DNA of 64,000 nucleotides, taken from positions 1 to 64,000 of the forward strand of contig NZ_AUCE01000001.1 in assembly GCF_000429605.1 (NCBI RefSeq). The letters run 5' to 3'. Below the pieces are notes generated by a model. It searched no databases and was not told the DNA's origin. It worked only from the letters and a program-made list of their open reading frames with translations. The number at the start of each line of letters is the position of its first letter. Position 1 is the stretch's first letter. The stretch comes from Azonexus hydrophilus DSM 23864. GTDB taxonomy: Bacteria; Pseudomonadota; Gammaproteobacteria; Burkholderiales; Rhodocyclaceae. The position numbers were made by a program, and so were the translations under genes. Below, in pieces: positions 1 to 8,780 of the stretch.

Positions 1-71
1 TGCCGTTCGACTTGCATGTGTAAGGCATGCCGCCAGCGTTCAATCTGAGCCAGGATCAAACTCTTCAGTTC
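1..71 (-). rRNA. rrs: 16S ribosomal RNA, 5' end (partial)
   Basis: The reverse complement contains the universal 16S start GAAGAGTTTGATCCTGGCTC followed by the conserved helix sequence ending in ACATGCAAGTCGAACG. The mature 5' end is placed at about base 71 by comparison with the E. coli 5' end. The gene runs off the left edge, so only the first ~70 nt are present. It is transcribed leftward from the promoter at 274-302. Confidence 0.97.
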
Positions 72-213
72 AATCCAACAAACTCGCAAATTCACTGACG
101 GTAGATTTCTCTACCTCGATGGATCTCTCCATCTTATTTAGTGCGTTTGCCTTAATACATTTCGTGGCCGAAACCACTGCATCAAGACACCCACACCTAT
201 CGGTTGTCCAAAC

Positions 214-225
214 TTTTAAAGAGCA
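214..225 (-). promoter_or_regulatory. boxA antitermination element of the rRNA leader
   Basis: The minus strand reads TGCTCTTTAAAA, matching the rRNA boxA consensus (TGCTCTTTA). It lies between the rrn promoter and the 16S 5' end, where boxA normally recruits NusB/NusE to make RNA polymerase resistant to Rho. The rest of 72-377 is the AT-richer rRNA leader and holds no gene. Confidence 0.8.
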
Positions 226-273
226 TCGCCGCGCCAAATCAACACATCAATTCGTCTGCAGCAGAGAAGCGAG

Positions 274-302
274 ATTATGTAACACTTCCTCACCTCCGTC
301 AA
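274..302 (-). promoter_or_regulatory. rRNA operon promoter
   Basis: On the minus strand there is a -35 TTGACG (297-302), a 17-base spacer and a -10 CATAAT (274-279), followed by a C/G-containing discriminator, a feature typical of stringently controlled promoters. An A/T-rich stretch upstream (GAAAGAAATTTT) may act as an UP element. The predicted start is near base 267, giving a leader of about 195 nt that carries boxA. Confidence 0.75.
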
Positions 303-377
303 GCACTTCAGCAAAATTTCTTTCACCTCACTGCTTCACTACATTCTCTGACTTCCGCTTACACCAACAACCTTCGC

Positions 378-454
<77 letters not shown>

Positions 455-471
455 TCCGTCAGAGAGGCCGA

Positions 472-500
472 ATTATGCAGAGCTTCCGCCCCCTCGTCAA
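472..500 (-). promoter_or_regulatory. Promoter of tRNA-fMet
   Basis: Minus strand: -35 TTGACG (495-500), 17-base spacer, -10 CATAAT (472-477), then a GC-rich discriminator. Both hexamers and the spacing are identical to those of the rRNA promoter at 274-302. The predicted start lies about 10 bases before the tRNA 5' end. Confidence 0.72.
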
Positions 501-524
501 CCCCTCGAAGCAAATTAATGGAAT

Positions 525-1142
525 TTAATTCTCCAGCCACTCCAGCAGGGTTCTCCACTGTTCGACGTCCTTCTTATTGCGCGCCCGCGGCGGATCGAAG
601 ACTGTCGCCCCGGCAGCGGCTGCATTGACGTAGTTCTGTGTATTCCGGAGATAGGCAACGATGGGCAGGTCGAAATGTTTGAGGAACTCTTCCAGCATTG
701 CCGCCGCCCTGGTGCGCGGATCAACACGCATCGCGACAATTGCGACCTTGGCGCGCTGGCCGCGGATTTCGCTACGAATGGAGTTGAGAAAGTCTTCCGT
801 GGCCGCCATATCGAAGACCGAAGGCACCAGCGGAACAACGACTCGATCGACGGCGCGAATGTAATCGGTGAGTTTGTATCCCTGCAGCCCAGCCGGCGCA
901 TCGACAACGACCCAGTCGGCTTCGCGCGGCAGACTCAGGGATATCTGATTGCCGCCATAGTAGCCAGTCACCGCCGGCAGCGAGGGATCGCGAAAAGCCA
1001 TCCAGCGCAATGCCGATTGCTGCCGGTCGAGATCACACAGCGTTGTCACCTTGCCCTGATTGGCAAAATGACCGGAGAGATTCGTCGCCAAGGTGGTCTT
1101 ACCCGCCCCACCCTTGGGATTTGCCACGAGAACAGCCCGCAT
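525..1142 (-). CDS. ParA/MinD-family P-loop ATPase
   Basis: A 205-residue ATPase of the ParA/MinD (SIMIBI) family. The deviant Walker A motif KGGAGKTT is at residues ~10-17, followed by the switch DLDRQQSA and the Walker B-like VVVDAP. This family uses ATP-dependent dimerisation on DNA or membrane to position cargo such as plasmids, origins or protein clusters. No ParB or other partner gene is adjacent, so the cargo is unknown. The start chosen is the ATG at 1142: it follows a strong GGGAGGTGG ribosome site, whereas an upstream in-frame extension has none. The family is clear, the function is not. Confidence 0.85.
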   Translation of the reverse strand: MRAVLVANPKGGAGKTTLATNLSGHFANQGKVTTLCDLDRQQSALRWMAFRDPSLPAVTGYYGGNQISLSLPREADWVVVDAPAGLQGYKLTDYIRAVDRVVVPLVPSVFDMAATEDFLNSIRSEIRGQRAKVAIVAMRVDPRTRAAAMLEEFLKHFDLPIVAYLRNTQNYVNAAAAGATVFDPPRARNKKDVEQWRTLLEWLEN

Positions 1143-1144
1143 AC

Positions 1145-1167
1145 CACCTCCCTCTATATTGGAGGTG
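1145..1167 (-). promoter_or_regulatory. Hairpin sequestering the ParA-like gene's ribosome site
   Basis: The minus-strand transcript reads CACCTCC (1167-1161), nine bases, then GGAGGTG (1151-1145), two bases before the ATG. These arms are perfectly complementary over 7 bp, and the 3' arm is the Shine-Dalgarno sequence itself. Folding would hide the ribosome site. This is inferred from base pairing only. Confidence 0.5.
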
Positions 1168-1236
1168 CAATTATATTGCCGCACGCAAGGGCGTCATAGA
1201 TGCATAGAATATGGACTTTGATTCGGCACACGCACC

Positions 1237-2070
1237 ATGATCACAAAAGTAGCCAGCGAACGACAAGGCATCCAATCCATCGAGGTCGGCTTTCGCCTGC
1301 TCGACGTACTTGCCAAGAACAATCGATCAATGATGTTGCGCGACATCGCCAAGGGGGCTGGCATGCCTGCGGCCAAAGCACATCGCTACCTGGTCAGCTT
1401 CATGCGCATCGGTATCGTCGAGCAGGATGCCGGCACCGGCCGTTACGATCTCGGCGCCTACGCACTTGACCTTGGACTCTCCGGACTCGGCAGACTGGAT
1501 CCGGTCAGATTGGCCGGCCCCGTGCTCGATTCGCTGTGCGAAACGATTCATGAAACTGTCGCACTGGCTGTCTGGGGAACACATGGGGCAACCATCGTCC
1601 GGATCGTGGATGCCGGCAGCCCGATCACGATTACCTTGCGCCCGGGCACAGTTCTCTCGCTCAGCCGCTCGGCCACCGGCCGCGCCTTTGCCGCATTCTA
1701 TCGCTCGCCCTTCCTCAAGAAAATGATTGACGAGGAGTTGCATGAGCAGGCCCTGTCAAGCAAGACGGCCATTGGCACGTGCCGCCGACAACTGGAAAAG
1801 ACGCTGACCGAAATCCGCGAGCGCGGACTTTCCCGCGCCACCGGAAGCCTGACCCCCGGCATCAACGGCTTCAGTGCGCCGGTATACGATCACAGCGAAC
1901 GCATGGTCGCCGCCATCACTTCACTGGGTTCGGTCGGGGAGTTCGACGTGGAATGGGACAGCCCGACCGCCCGCGCCATGCAGCAGGCAGCCGCTGATCT
2001 GTCGCACCGACTTGGCTACGGCAGTATCAACAATGATGGTGCCCCCAGTCGGAATCGAACCAACACCTGA
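1237..2070 (+). CDS. IclR-family transcriptional regulator
   Basis: A 277-residue regulator. An N-terminal winged helix-turn-helix (residues ~10-75, with LRDIAKGAGMPAAKAHRYL as the recognition region) is followed by the IclR effector-binding domain (~90-260), which ends in the usual stretch after SAPVYDH. IclR proteins bind small carboxylic or aromatic effectors and usually control neighbouring catabolic genes, but none is next to it here, so the target is unknown. It is divergent from the ParA-like gene. Its last ~11 codons overlap a tRNA-Thr on the other strand, so the extreme C-terminus (GAPSRNRTNT) is read from the tRNA complement. Confidence 0.9.
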   Translation: MITKVASERQGIQSIEVGFRLLDVLAKNNRSMMLRDIAKGAGMPAAKAHRYLVSFMRIGIVEQDAGTGRYDLGAYALDLGLSGLGRLDPVRLAGPVLDSLCETIHETVALAVWGTHGATIVRIVDAGSPITITLRPGTVLSLSRSATGRAFAAFYRSPFLKKMIDEELHEQALSSKTAIGTCRRQLEKTLTEIRERGLSRATGSLTPGINGFSAPVYDHSERMVAAITSLGSVGEFDVEWDSPTARAMQQAAADLSHRLGYGSINNDGAPSRNRTNT

Positions 2071-2110
2071 TGATTACAAATCAACTGCACGACCTTCATG
2101 CTATGGGGGC
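2037..2110 (-). tRNA. tRNA-Thr (TGT)
   Basis: The minus strand folds as a 74-nt cloverleaf: acceptor GCCCCCA/TGGGGGC, D arm GCAT..GTGC, anticodon loop TTTGTAA (anticodon TGT), T arm GTTGG-TTCGATT-CCGAC, discriminator A and encoded CCA. The anticodon stem has one T:T mismatch and the D loop is short, so it is slightly unusual. It overlaps the last 34 nt of the convergent IclR gene. Confidence 0.88.
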
Positions 2111-2125
2111 TGAAGTCGGGCCGAG

Positions 2126-2131
2126 ATTATA
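2126..2131 (-). promoter_or_regulatory. Candidate -10 element of tRNA-Thr
   Basis: A perfect TATAAT on the minus strand lies 15 bases before the tRNA 5' end, followed by a GC-rich discriminator. No good -35 hexamer is seen at the correct distance, so only the -10 is claimed. Confidence 0.45.
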
Positions 2132-2153
2132 GCCGATCAGCACCCGAGGAAGG

Positions 2154-2190
2154 AAAAGAAGGTCTCCCCATTTGGGAGACCTTCTTTTTT
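2154..2190 (-). terminator. Intrinsic terminator after rhlE
   Basis: A 15-bp perfect stem (2154-2168 with 2174-2188) encloses a 5-base loop, with T runs on both sides. It starts immediately after the rhlE stop codon and ends rhlE transcription before the tRNA-Thr gene. It could also work on the plus strand. Confidence 0.85.
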
Positions 2191-3464
2191 CAGCGGTGAC
2201 GCTTTCCGCTGGGATGGACGGACGGTTTGCCCGCACCACGCTGACCATTGCCCGCTCTTGCCCGGGAGTCATCCCGACGCGGCCCGCGCGGCGGTTGCGG
2301 CGGCCGCGGCTTGGCCACCGCCGATTGTTCGAAGCCTTCGATGGCAACACGATCCAGCGTCCGCTTGATCAGCTTCTCGATGTCCTTTAGCTGAGCCCGC
2401 TCATCGTGGCAGACCAGCGAGATCGCCTCGCCGACCATGCCGGCGCGACCGGTACGGCCGATGCGGTGGACGTAGTCCTCGGGCACGTTGGGCAGCTCGT
2501 AATTGATCACGTAGGGCAGTGCGTCGATGTCGATGCCGCGCGCCGCGATGTCGGTGGCGACCAGCGCGACCAGCTTGCCTTCCTTGAACTCGGAAAGGAC
2601 GCGGGTGCGCGCCCCTTGCGATTTGTCGCCATGGATTGCCGCCGCCTTGATGCCGGCCTTGTCCAGCGTCCGCGCCAGCGCGTCGGCGCCGTGCTTGGTC
2701 CGGGCGAAGACCAGCACCTGGTGCCAACCATGCGTCTGGAACAGGTGGCAGAGCAGCTCCTTCTTGCGCTCGCGGTCGGTCTCGATGACTTTCTGGGTCA
2801 CCGTCTCGGCCGCCGTGTTACGCGGCGCGACGTCGACCGACACCGGCTGGTTGAGCAGGCCGGCGGCGAGTTCGCGGATTTCCGGCGAAAAGGTCGCCGA
2901 GAACAGCAGGTTCTGCCGTTGCTTGGGTAGCAGCGCGATGATCTTGCGGATGTCGCGAATGAAGCCCATGTCGAGCATGCGATCAGCTTCGTCGAGGACG
3001 AAGATCTCGATCGCCGACAGATCAACCGTCTTCTGCTGAACGTGGTCGAGCAGTCGCCCCGGTGTTGCCACCAGGATGTCCACGCCGCGGCGCAGATTGG
3101 CGATCTGGGGGTTGATGCCGACGCCGCCGAAGACGGCCAGCGAATTGATCGGCAGGTGTTTGCCGTAGGTGCGCACGCTTTCCTCGACCTGGATCGCCAG
3201 TTCGCGGGTCGGCGTCAGCACCAGCACGCGCGGCGTCTTGGCGATGCGCGTCAGGCGGTCATTGGCAACACCGGCCAGGCGGTGCAGGATGGGTAGCGTG
3301 AAGCCGGCGGTCTTGCCGGTGCCGGTCTGTGCCGTCGCCATCAGGTCATGGCCGGCGAGCACGGCGGGAATCGCCTGCTGCTGGATCGGCGTCGGCGTGT
3401 CGTAGCCTTGTTCGGCAACGGCACGCTGGATTTCGGCCTTCAGGCCGAGTTCGGAAAAAAGCAT
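2190..3464 (-). CDS. rhlE: DEAD-box ATP-dependent RNA helicase RhlE
   Basis: A 424-residue RNA helicase. Motifs in order are the Q motif ([10 protein letters not shown]), Walker [21 protein letters not shown] ([11 protein letters not shown]), SAT, ARGIDI and [10 protein letters not shown], followed by a basic, Arg/Gly/Pro-rich tail typical of RhlE/CsdA helicases that bind structured RNA. Its likely role is ribosome assembly or RNA turnover, including cold adaptation. The start MLFSELGL at 3464 is chosen because it follows a TTTGGAG ribosome site and aligns with the family N-terminus. It lies 52 bp after metZ with a terminator at its own end. Confidence 0.93.
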   Translation of the reverse strand: MLFSELGLKAEIQRAVAEQGYDTPTPIQQQAIPAVLAGHDLMATAQTGTGKTAGFTLPILHRLAGVANDRLTRIAKTPRVLVLTPTRELAIQVEESVRTYGKHLPINSLAVFGGVGINPQIANLRRGVDILVATPGRLLDHVQQKTVDLSAIEIFVLDEADRMLDMGFIRDIRKIIALLPKQRQNLLFSATFSPEIRELAAGLLNQPVSVDVAPRNTAAETVTQKVIETDRERKKELLCHLFQTHGWHQVLVFARTKHGADALARTLDKAGIKAAAIHGDKSQGARTRVLSEFKEGKLVALVATDIAARGIDIDALPYVINYELPNVPEDYVHRIGRTGRAGMVGEAISLVCHDERAQLKDIEKLIKRTLDRVAIEGFEQSAVAKPRPPQPPRGPRRDDSRARAGNGQRGAGKPSVHPSGKRHR

Positions 3465-3516
3465 GGACAGCTCCAAAGGCGGACGCCCGGCCACAGCCGG
3501 GTGCCCGCACGGAAAA

Positions 3517-4698
3517 TCAGATCAGGGAAAGGCCGCGCTCGAGGTCGGCCTGCAGATCCTCGACCGCTTCCAGGCCGACCGCGATGCGCAGCAGGCCTTC
3601 GTTGATGCCGGCGGCGGCCCGGGCTTCCGGGGAAATGCGGCCGTGCGTGGTCGAGGCGGGATGGGTGATGGTGGTCTTCGTATCGCCGAGATTGGCGGTG
3701 ATCGATAGCAGGTGGCAGTTATCCACCACCGTCCAGGCCTGCTCGCGGGCGCCCTTGACCTCGAAGGAGACGATGGCGCCACCACTGGCCTGCTGCGTCT
3801 GCGCCAGCGCGTATTGCGGGTGCGACGGCAGTCCCGGGTAGAAAACGCGGGCGACCTTGGGGTGCGCTTCCAGCCAGTGGGCCAGCCGTGCAGCATTGGC
3901 GGCCTGCGCCTCGATCCGGATCTTCAGCGTTTCCAGGCCCTTGAGCAGGACCCAAGCATTGAACGCCGACAGCGTCGGCCCGGCGGTACGCAGGTACTTG
4001 AAAACTTCCTCGGTCAGTTTCTTCGGACCGCAGACGGCGCCGCCGAGGACGCGCCCCTGGCCGTCGATGTACTTGGTCGCCGAATGGACGACGAGGTCAG
4101 CGCCCATCTCCAGCGGCTTCTGCAGGATAGGCGTGCAGAAGCAGTTATCGACCGCAACCAGGATGCCGCGCGCGTGAGCGATTGCACTCAGCGCCCGGAT
4201 ATCGGCGATTTCGGTCAGCGGATTCGACGGTGTTTCCAGGAAGAACAGCCTGGTTTCCGGGCGGATCGCCGCTTCCCAGGCCGCCGGGTCGGTATGCGAG
4301 ACGAAGGTGGTGGTGATGCCGGTGCGCGACAGGATGTTGTTGAACAGCTGCACGGTGGCGCCGAACAGGCTGTTTGAGGCGACGATGTGGTCGCCCTGCT
4401 TGAGGTGCGCCAGGCACAGCGCCATGATCGCCGCCATGCCGCTGGCGGTGGCAACGCAATCCTCGGCGCCTTCGAGTGCCGCCAGACGTTCCTCGAACAT
4501 GGTCACGGTCGGATTCGAGAAACGCGCGTAGACGTTGCCTTCCTCTTCGCCGGAGAAGCGCTTCGCTGCCTGCGCGGCACTGCCGAAGACGAAGCTCGAC
4601 GTCAGGTAAAGCGCTTCGGCATGCTCGCCGAACTGGCTACGCTCCTGGCCGGCGCGAACGGCCAGCGTTTCCGGACGGTAGTTCGGCAACCCAGCCAT
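3517..4698 (-). CDS. metZ: O-succinylhomoserine sulfhydrylase
   Basis: A 393-residue PLP enzyme of the Cys/Met metabolism family that joins sulfide and O-succinylhomoserine to make homocysteine in methionine synthesis. Visible marks are the opening [11 protein letters not shown], the substrate region [17 protein letters not shown], the cofactor-stacking SGMAAIMA, and [12 protein letters not shown] carrying the PLP lysine at about residue 200. Gene order purF-metZ is a betaproteobacterial hallmark. The ATG at 4698 overlaps the purF stop as TGATG, with AGGA just upstream; the ATG at 4701 is an alternative. Cystathionine gamma-synthase is a related possibility, but context favours MetZ. Confidence 0.9.
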   Translation of the reverse strand: MAGLPNYRPETLAVRAGQERSQFGEHAEALYLTSSFVFGSAAQAAKRFSGEEEGNVYARFSNPTVTMFEERLAALEGAEDCVATASGMAAIMALCLAHLKQGDHIVASNSLFGATVQLFNNILSRTGITTTFVSHTDPAAWEAAIRPETRLFFLETPSNPLTEIADIRALSAIAHARGILVAVDNCFCTPILQKPLEMGADLVVHSATKYIDGQGRVLGGAVCGPKKLTEEVFKYLRTAGPTLSAFNAWVLLKGLETLKIRIEAQAANAARLAHWLEAHPKVARVFYPGLPSHPQYALAQTQQASGGAIVSFEVKGAREQAWTVVDNCHLLSITANLGDTKTTITHPASTTHGRISPEARAAAGINEGLLRIAVGLEAVEDLQADLERGLSLI

Positions 4699-6248
4699 CA
4701 TTCCTGCCCGCCGTTGGCCAGACCGAGCACCATCTGCTGCGATTCGCGGCCGTCGCCATCGTCTTCGTTCTTGTCGTCGCTCTTCGCAGGTTTCTTGCTG
4801 CGCTTGCCCTCGACGGCATCGAGATAATAGTCGTCGATATCGCCGGTGATGTAGCAACCGTCGAAGCAGGAGGCGTCGAACACGGTCAGGTCGGCGCGCA
4901 GCTTGGTGATCGATTGCTTGAGCGCCTCGATGTCCTGATAGACCAGCGCATCGGCGCCGATTTCGGCGGCGATCTGGGCGTCGCTGCGACCGGTGGCGAT
5001 CAGTTCGGCACGCGTCGGCATGTCGATGCCGTAGACATTCGGGAAACGTACCGGCGGCGCAGCGGAAGCGAAATAGACCTTGACCGCACCGGCCGCTCGC
5101 GCCATCTCGACGATCTCGCGGCTGGTCGTGCCACGGACGATGGAATCGTCAACCAACAGCACGCGCTTGCCCTTGAACTCCTGGCCGACGGTGTTCAGCT
5201 TCTGGCGCACCGATTTCTTGCGCATCGCCTGGCCAGGCATGATGAAGGTGCGGCCCACGTAGCGGTTCTTGACGAAGCCTTCGCGGAACGGAATGTTCAG
5301 CACATGCGCCAACTGCATGGCCGAGGGACGGCTGGAATCGGGAATCGGAATGACGACGTCGATCTCGTCCACCGGAATCGCCGTCCTGACCTTCTCGGCC
5401 AGCAATTCGCCCATCGCCAGACGGGCTTCGTAGACCGGCACGCGGTCGATCACGGTGTCCGGCCGGGCCAGATAGACGTACTCGAAAATGCACGGCGCGT
5501 ACATCGGCTGCTGGGCGCATTGGCGGGTGTGCAACTGGTGATTGAGGTCGATGAACACCGCCTCGCCCGGCTCGATGTCGCGGATGGTCTGGAAACCCAG
5601 GGTATCCAGCGCCACCGACTCGGAGGCAACCAGGTACTCGGTGCCTTCCGGGGTTTCGTTCTGACCGTAGATCAACGGACGGATACCGTGCGGGTCGCGG
5701 AACGCGAGCAGCCCATAGCCGGCGATGATAGCGACAACGGCGTAGGCGCCGCGGCATCGGCGATGGACACCGGCCACCGCCTGGAAAATGCTGTCCACAT
5801 CCAGTTCATAACCGTGTGCCGCCGACTGCAGTTCATGCGCCAGCACGTTGAGCAGGACTTCGGAATCGGAATTGGTATTGATGTGTCGGCGATCAAGGCG
5901 GAACATCTCCTCCTTCAACTGCTCGGCGTTGGTCAGGTTACCGTTGTGACCGAGCACGATGCCAAACGGCGAATTGACGTAGAAAGGCTGCGCCTCGGCA
6001 AAGTTGTAGGCTGAGCCGGCGGTCGGGTAGCGGACGTGGCCGATACCGCAGTTACCCGGCAGCGCCCGCATGTTGCGGGTGCGGAAAACGTCGCGCACCA
6101 GCCCCGGCCCCTTGTGCAGGTGGAAGGTATTGCCTTCCGCCGTGGCAATACCGGCCGCATCCTGACCGCGGTGCTGCAGCACCATGAGTCCGTCGTACAG
6201 CAATTGATTGACCGGAGTAGTGGCCAAGACGCCGAGAATCCCGCACAT
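4698..6248 (-). CDS. purF: Amidophosphoribosyltransferase
   Basis: A 516-residue enzyme for the first committed step of purine synthesis: PRPP plus glutamine gives phosphoribosylamine. After Met removal Cys2 (MCGILGV) is the N-terminal nucleophile of the glutaminase domain. The phosphoribosyltransferase domain has the PRPP loop VLLVDDSIVRGTTS at about residue 360. The C-terminus ends in a charged KRSKKPAKSDDKNEDD stretch beyond the family core. It follows cvpA by 13 bp, as in many proteobacteria, and is translationally coupled to metZ. Confidence 0.97.
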   Translation of the reverse strand: MCGILGVLATTPVNQLLYDGLMVLQHRGQDAAGIATAEGNTFHLHKGPGLVRDVFRTRNMRALPGNCGIGHVRYPTAGSAYNFAEAQPFYVNSPFGIVLGHNGNLTNAEQLKEEMFRLDRRHINTNSDSEVLLNVLAHELQSAAHGYELDVDSIFQAVAGVHRRCRGAYAVVAIIAGYGLLAFRDPHGIRPLIYGQNETPEGTEYLVASESVALDTLGFQTIRDIEPGEAVFIDLNHQLHTRQCAQQPMYAPCIFEYVYLARPDTVIDRVPVYEARLAMGELLAEKVRTAIPVDEIDVVIPIPDSSRPSAMQLAHVLNIPFREGFVKNRYVGRTFIMPGQAMRKKSVRQKLNTVGQEFKGKRVLLVDDSIVRGTTSREIVEMARAAGAVKVYFASAAPPVRFPNVYGIDMPTRAELIATGRSDAQIAAEIGADALVYQDIEALKQSITKLRADLTVFDASCFDGCYITGDIDDYYLDAVEGKRSKKPAKSDDKNEDDGDGRESQQMVLGLANGGQE

Positions 6249-6261
6249 GATATTTTCCTGA

Positions 6262-6753
6262 TTAACTGAATCGAATACGTTTGGCCAGATCGTGTGGCAA
6301 CATCGGTTTCATCGCCAGCACAGCCGTTTCCAGTGGCGGCGCCAGCGCCGCGCCGCGCCACCAAGGCTGGCTTGGTGCGGCCGTCATGCCACCGAGCGCC
6401 ACCAGCAGCAGGGTCACCAACAGGCCCCGTGCCAGACCGAAGAACATGCCCAGCAGGCGGTCGGAGACCGACAGCCCCAAAGCTTTCACTGCCTTGAGGA
6501 TGAGCAGGCGGACAATCGCCATCGCCACCAGCACGCCGACAAAGATCAGCGTACAACCGATCAGCGCGCGCACTGTCGGATCCTCGATCCCGCCCGGCAG
6601 CATCGCGCCGAGTTCGGGGCCAAAACTGAATGCTGCATAAATGCCCAGGCCCCAGGCCAGCAAGGCGATGACCTCGCTGACCATGCCTCGCCACAGGCCG
6701 AAGCCCAAGGAAAGCAGGACAATGGTCACGGCAATGTAATCGAACAGGGTCAT
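6262..6753 (-). CDS. cvpA: CvpA family inner-membrane protein
   Basis: A 163-residue protein with about four hydrophobic segments (near residues 5-22, 30-48, 62-85 and 100-122), the CvpA (colicin V production) architecture. It is nearly always upstream of purF, as here. Its molecular role is poorly defined; it has been linked to envelope and purine-related phenotypes. The start overlaps the upstream SPOR gene stop by 4 bp (ATGA), indicating translational coupling. Confidence 0.92.
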   Translation of the reverse strand: MTLFDYIAVTIVLLSLGFGLWRGMVSEVIALLAWGLGIYAAFSFGPELGAMLPGGIEDPTVRALIGCTLIFVGVLVAMAIVRLLILKAVKALGLSVSDRLLGMFFGLARGLLVTLLLVALGGMTAAPSQPWWRGAALAPPLETAVLAMKPMLPHDLAKRIRFS

Positions 6754-7469
6754 GGCTTGGGTGCAATGACACCGGAAACGCCAATACGTTTCATCTTTTC
6801 CAGTGCCTTTTCAGCCGCATCGCGGCTCGGGAAGGGGCCGGCGCGCACGCGGATCTTCTTGCCCTGCGGCGAATCAAGCGGCTCGGTGAAGGTCTTGATA
6901 CCCTGCTCGCCGAGCTTCTTGCGCAAATTATCGACATTGGCCTGGTTGGCAAAGGCACCGATCAGGATCAGATGCGGCGCCCCGGCCGCTGCCGCTGCAG
7001 GAGCTGGCGCCGGTGACTGTCCGGCAAGGATCGCCGCTGCCCGGCGGGCCTCGTCGTTGGCCGCCGCGCTGGGCGCTTCAGGCTTTTTCTCGGCCACCGG
7101 TTTTTCCGGCGCTTTGACCACCGGCTTATCGGCAGGCTTGGCCGGTGCCGGCGGGACCACCGCAGGCACCGGGGCCGGCGCAGGTGGCGGACTGGCTTCG
7201 ACGACGCGGGCTGCCGGTGCGGCGGGCGCCTCACTCGTCGGCACGGGTTTTTCAGGCGGGCTTTCGACCGGCACGGCGACCATCGCCGGCGCGAACGGTT
7301 TGTCGTCCTGGCCGGGAATGCGGATTTCGACGTCCTGTACGGGTGGCCGCGGATCGTGATCCATCAGCATCGGCAATACCAGGGCGACGAGCGAGACGAA
7401 GAAGACGGCACCGACCAGGCGGCGGCGGGCGCGTTTCTTGAGCTGCAACTGAACGTCGTTGTCTTCCAT
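6750..7469 (-). CDS. SPOR-domain protein, DedD-like
   Basis: A 239-residue bitopic protein. A short cytoplasmic N-terminus (KKRARRRL) is followed by one transmembrane helix (about residues 18-36), a long Pro/Ala/Val-rich periplasmic linker, and a C-terminal SPOR domain (~160-239, LILIGAFANQANVDNLRKKL...). SPOR domains bind denuded septal peptidoglycan, so it probably acts at cell division. DedD is encoded between folC and cvpA in many proteobacteria, matching this position. The ATG at 7469 is preferred over a TTG at 7472 that abuts the folC stop. Confidence 0.88.
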   Translation of the reverse strand: MEDNDVQLQLKKRARRRLVGAVFFVSLVALVLPMLMDHDPRPPVQDVEIRIPGQDDKPFAPAMVAVPVESPPEKPVPTSEAPAAPAARVVEASPPPAPAPVPAVVPPAPAKPADKPVVKAPEKPVAEKKPEAPSAAANDEARRAAAILAGQSPAPAPAAAAAGAPHLILIGAFANQANVDNLRKKLGEQGIKTFTEPLDSPQGKKIRVRAGPFPSRDAAEKALEKMKRIGVSGVIAPKP

Positions 7470-7472
7470 CAA

Positions 7473-8780
7473 TCAGGCTTTCCTGCCCAGCGCTTCGAGT
7501 GCGCCGGCCACCGTGTAGAACGATCCGAAGGCGAGGATTCTATCACTTTCCCCGGCTGCCTCCCGGGCCGCCCGCATCGCCTCGGCCGGCGTGTCGTGGC
7601 AGACGATCTCGCCGCCGACCCCGGCATCGCGCACGATCTGCGCCAGCGCCGCGGCGGTCGTGCCGCGCGGCCCCGGCAGGCTGGCCAGATGCCAGACGTC
7701 GACGCGATCCTTGAGCGGCGCCAGGGCGCCGGCGATGTCCTTGTCGGCGAGCATGCCGAGTACCGCCCGGGTGCGGTCGAAAAAACCCATGTTCGAGAGG
7801 TTGTCGGCGAGCACCTTGACCGCCTGCGGATTGTGGCCAACGTCGAGGACGATTGCCGGCTTGCCGGGAACGACCTGGAAGCGCCCGCTCAATTCGGTTT
7901 CGATCAAGCCCGGGCGGATCGCCTGCATGGTTACCGGTAGCTGGTCGGCAATGGCTTCCAGCGCCGCCAGCGCGACGCTGGCGTTGAACAACTGGGTCGG
8001 CCCGCGCAGCCCCGGGTAGGCCAGCGAGCGGCGCACGATCTGCGCGCCGCTACGGCACCACCAGCGCCACTGCAGGCGGTTTTCGGCGGCCTCGGCGCCA
8101 GGGCGTTCGAAACCGAAGTCGCGGCCGACCAGGCGCAGGTCGGCACCAATCGCCGCGGCGTGGTCGAGCAGGCGTTGCGGCGGCTGCGGGTCGGCGCACA
8201 GCGCCGGTTTGCCGGCGCGGAAGATGCCGGCCTTCTCGAAGCCGATCGATTCGCGATCCGGCCCCAGCCAGTCGGTATGGTCGAGCGCCACGGTGGTGAC
8301 GATGGAAACATCCGGTTCATAGGCGTTGACCGCATCAAGACGACCACCGAGACCGACTTCGAGGACTGCCGCCTCGACACCGGCAGCGGCGAAGACTTCC
8401 CAGGCGGCGAGCGTGCCGAATTCGAAATAGGTCAGGGCGACGCCGGTCGCCAGTCGCGCCGCCTCGACCTTGGCGAAGGCGGTGCACAGTGCGGCGTCGT
8501 CGACCGGCACGCCGTTCAGACGGACGCGCTCGTTGTAGGCGAGGATGTGCGGCGAGGTGTAGCAGCCGACCTTGTAGCCGGCGCGGTCGATGATGTTCTC
8601 GAGGTAGGCGCAGGTCGAGCCCTTGCCGTTGGTGCCGCCGACGACGATCACCGGGCAGTGCTGGACCTGGCCGAGCGCCGCCTTGACCTGGCGGATGCGT
8701 TCCAGGCCGAGCTCGATGCCGGCCTGCCCCTTCGGATGCAGGCCTTCGAGATGGACCAGCCAGTCGGCGAGAGTCTTCAA
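7473..8780 (-). CDS. folC: Bifunctional folylpolyglutamate/dihydrofolate synthase
   Basis: A 435-residue Mur-ligase family enzyme that adds glutamate to dihydropteroate and extends folate polyglutamates. It shows the ATP loop [14 protein letters not shown] (about residue 48), [16 protein letters not shown], and LDVGHNPQA in the C-terminal domain. The only sensible start is a TTG overlapping the accD stop (TTGA), so translation is presumably coupled to accD. It follows accD as in E. coli and other proteobacteria. Confidence 0.94.
   Translation of the reverse strand: MKTLADWLVHLEGLHPKGQAGIELGLERIRQVKAALGQVQHCPVIVVGGTNGKGSTCAYLENIIDRAGYKVGCYTSPHILAYNERVRLNGVPVDDAALCTAFAKVEAARLATGVALTYFEFGTLAAWEVFAAAGVEAAVLEVGLGGRLDAVNAYEPDVSIVTTVALDHTDWLGPDRESIGFEKAGIFRAGKPALCADPQPPQRLLDHAAAIGADLRLVGRDFGFERPGAEAAENRLQWRWWCRSGAQIVRRSLAYPGLRGPTQLFNASVALAALEAIADQLPVTMQAIRPGLIETELSGRFQVVPGKPAIVLDVGHNPQAVKVLADNLSNMGFFDRTRAVLGMLADKDIAGALAPLKDRVDVWHLASLPGPRGTTAAALAQIVRDAGVGGEIVCHDTPAEAMRAAREAAGESDRILAFGSFYTVAGALEALGRKA

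Noticed and set aside
3465..4698. SAM riboswitch or Met regulator site near metZ
   Set aside because: metZ is coupled directly to purF by an overlap, leaving no leader for a riboswitch.
4476..6014. Long plus-strand open frame of 512 codons opposite metZ and purF
   Set aside because: It is a shadow of the high third-position GC of purF; it has no recognisable domain and purF/metZ are certain.
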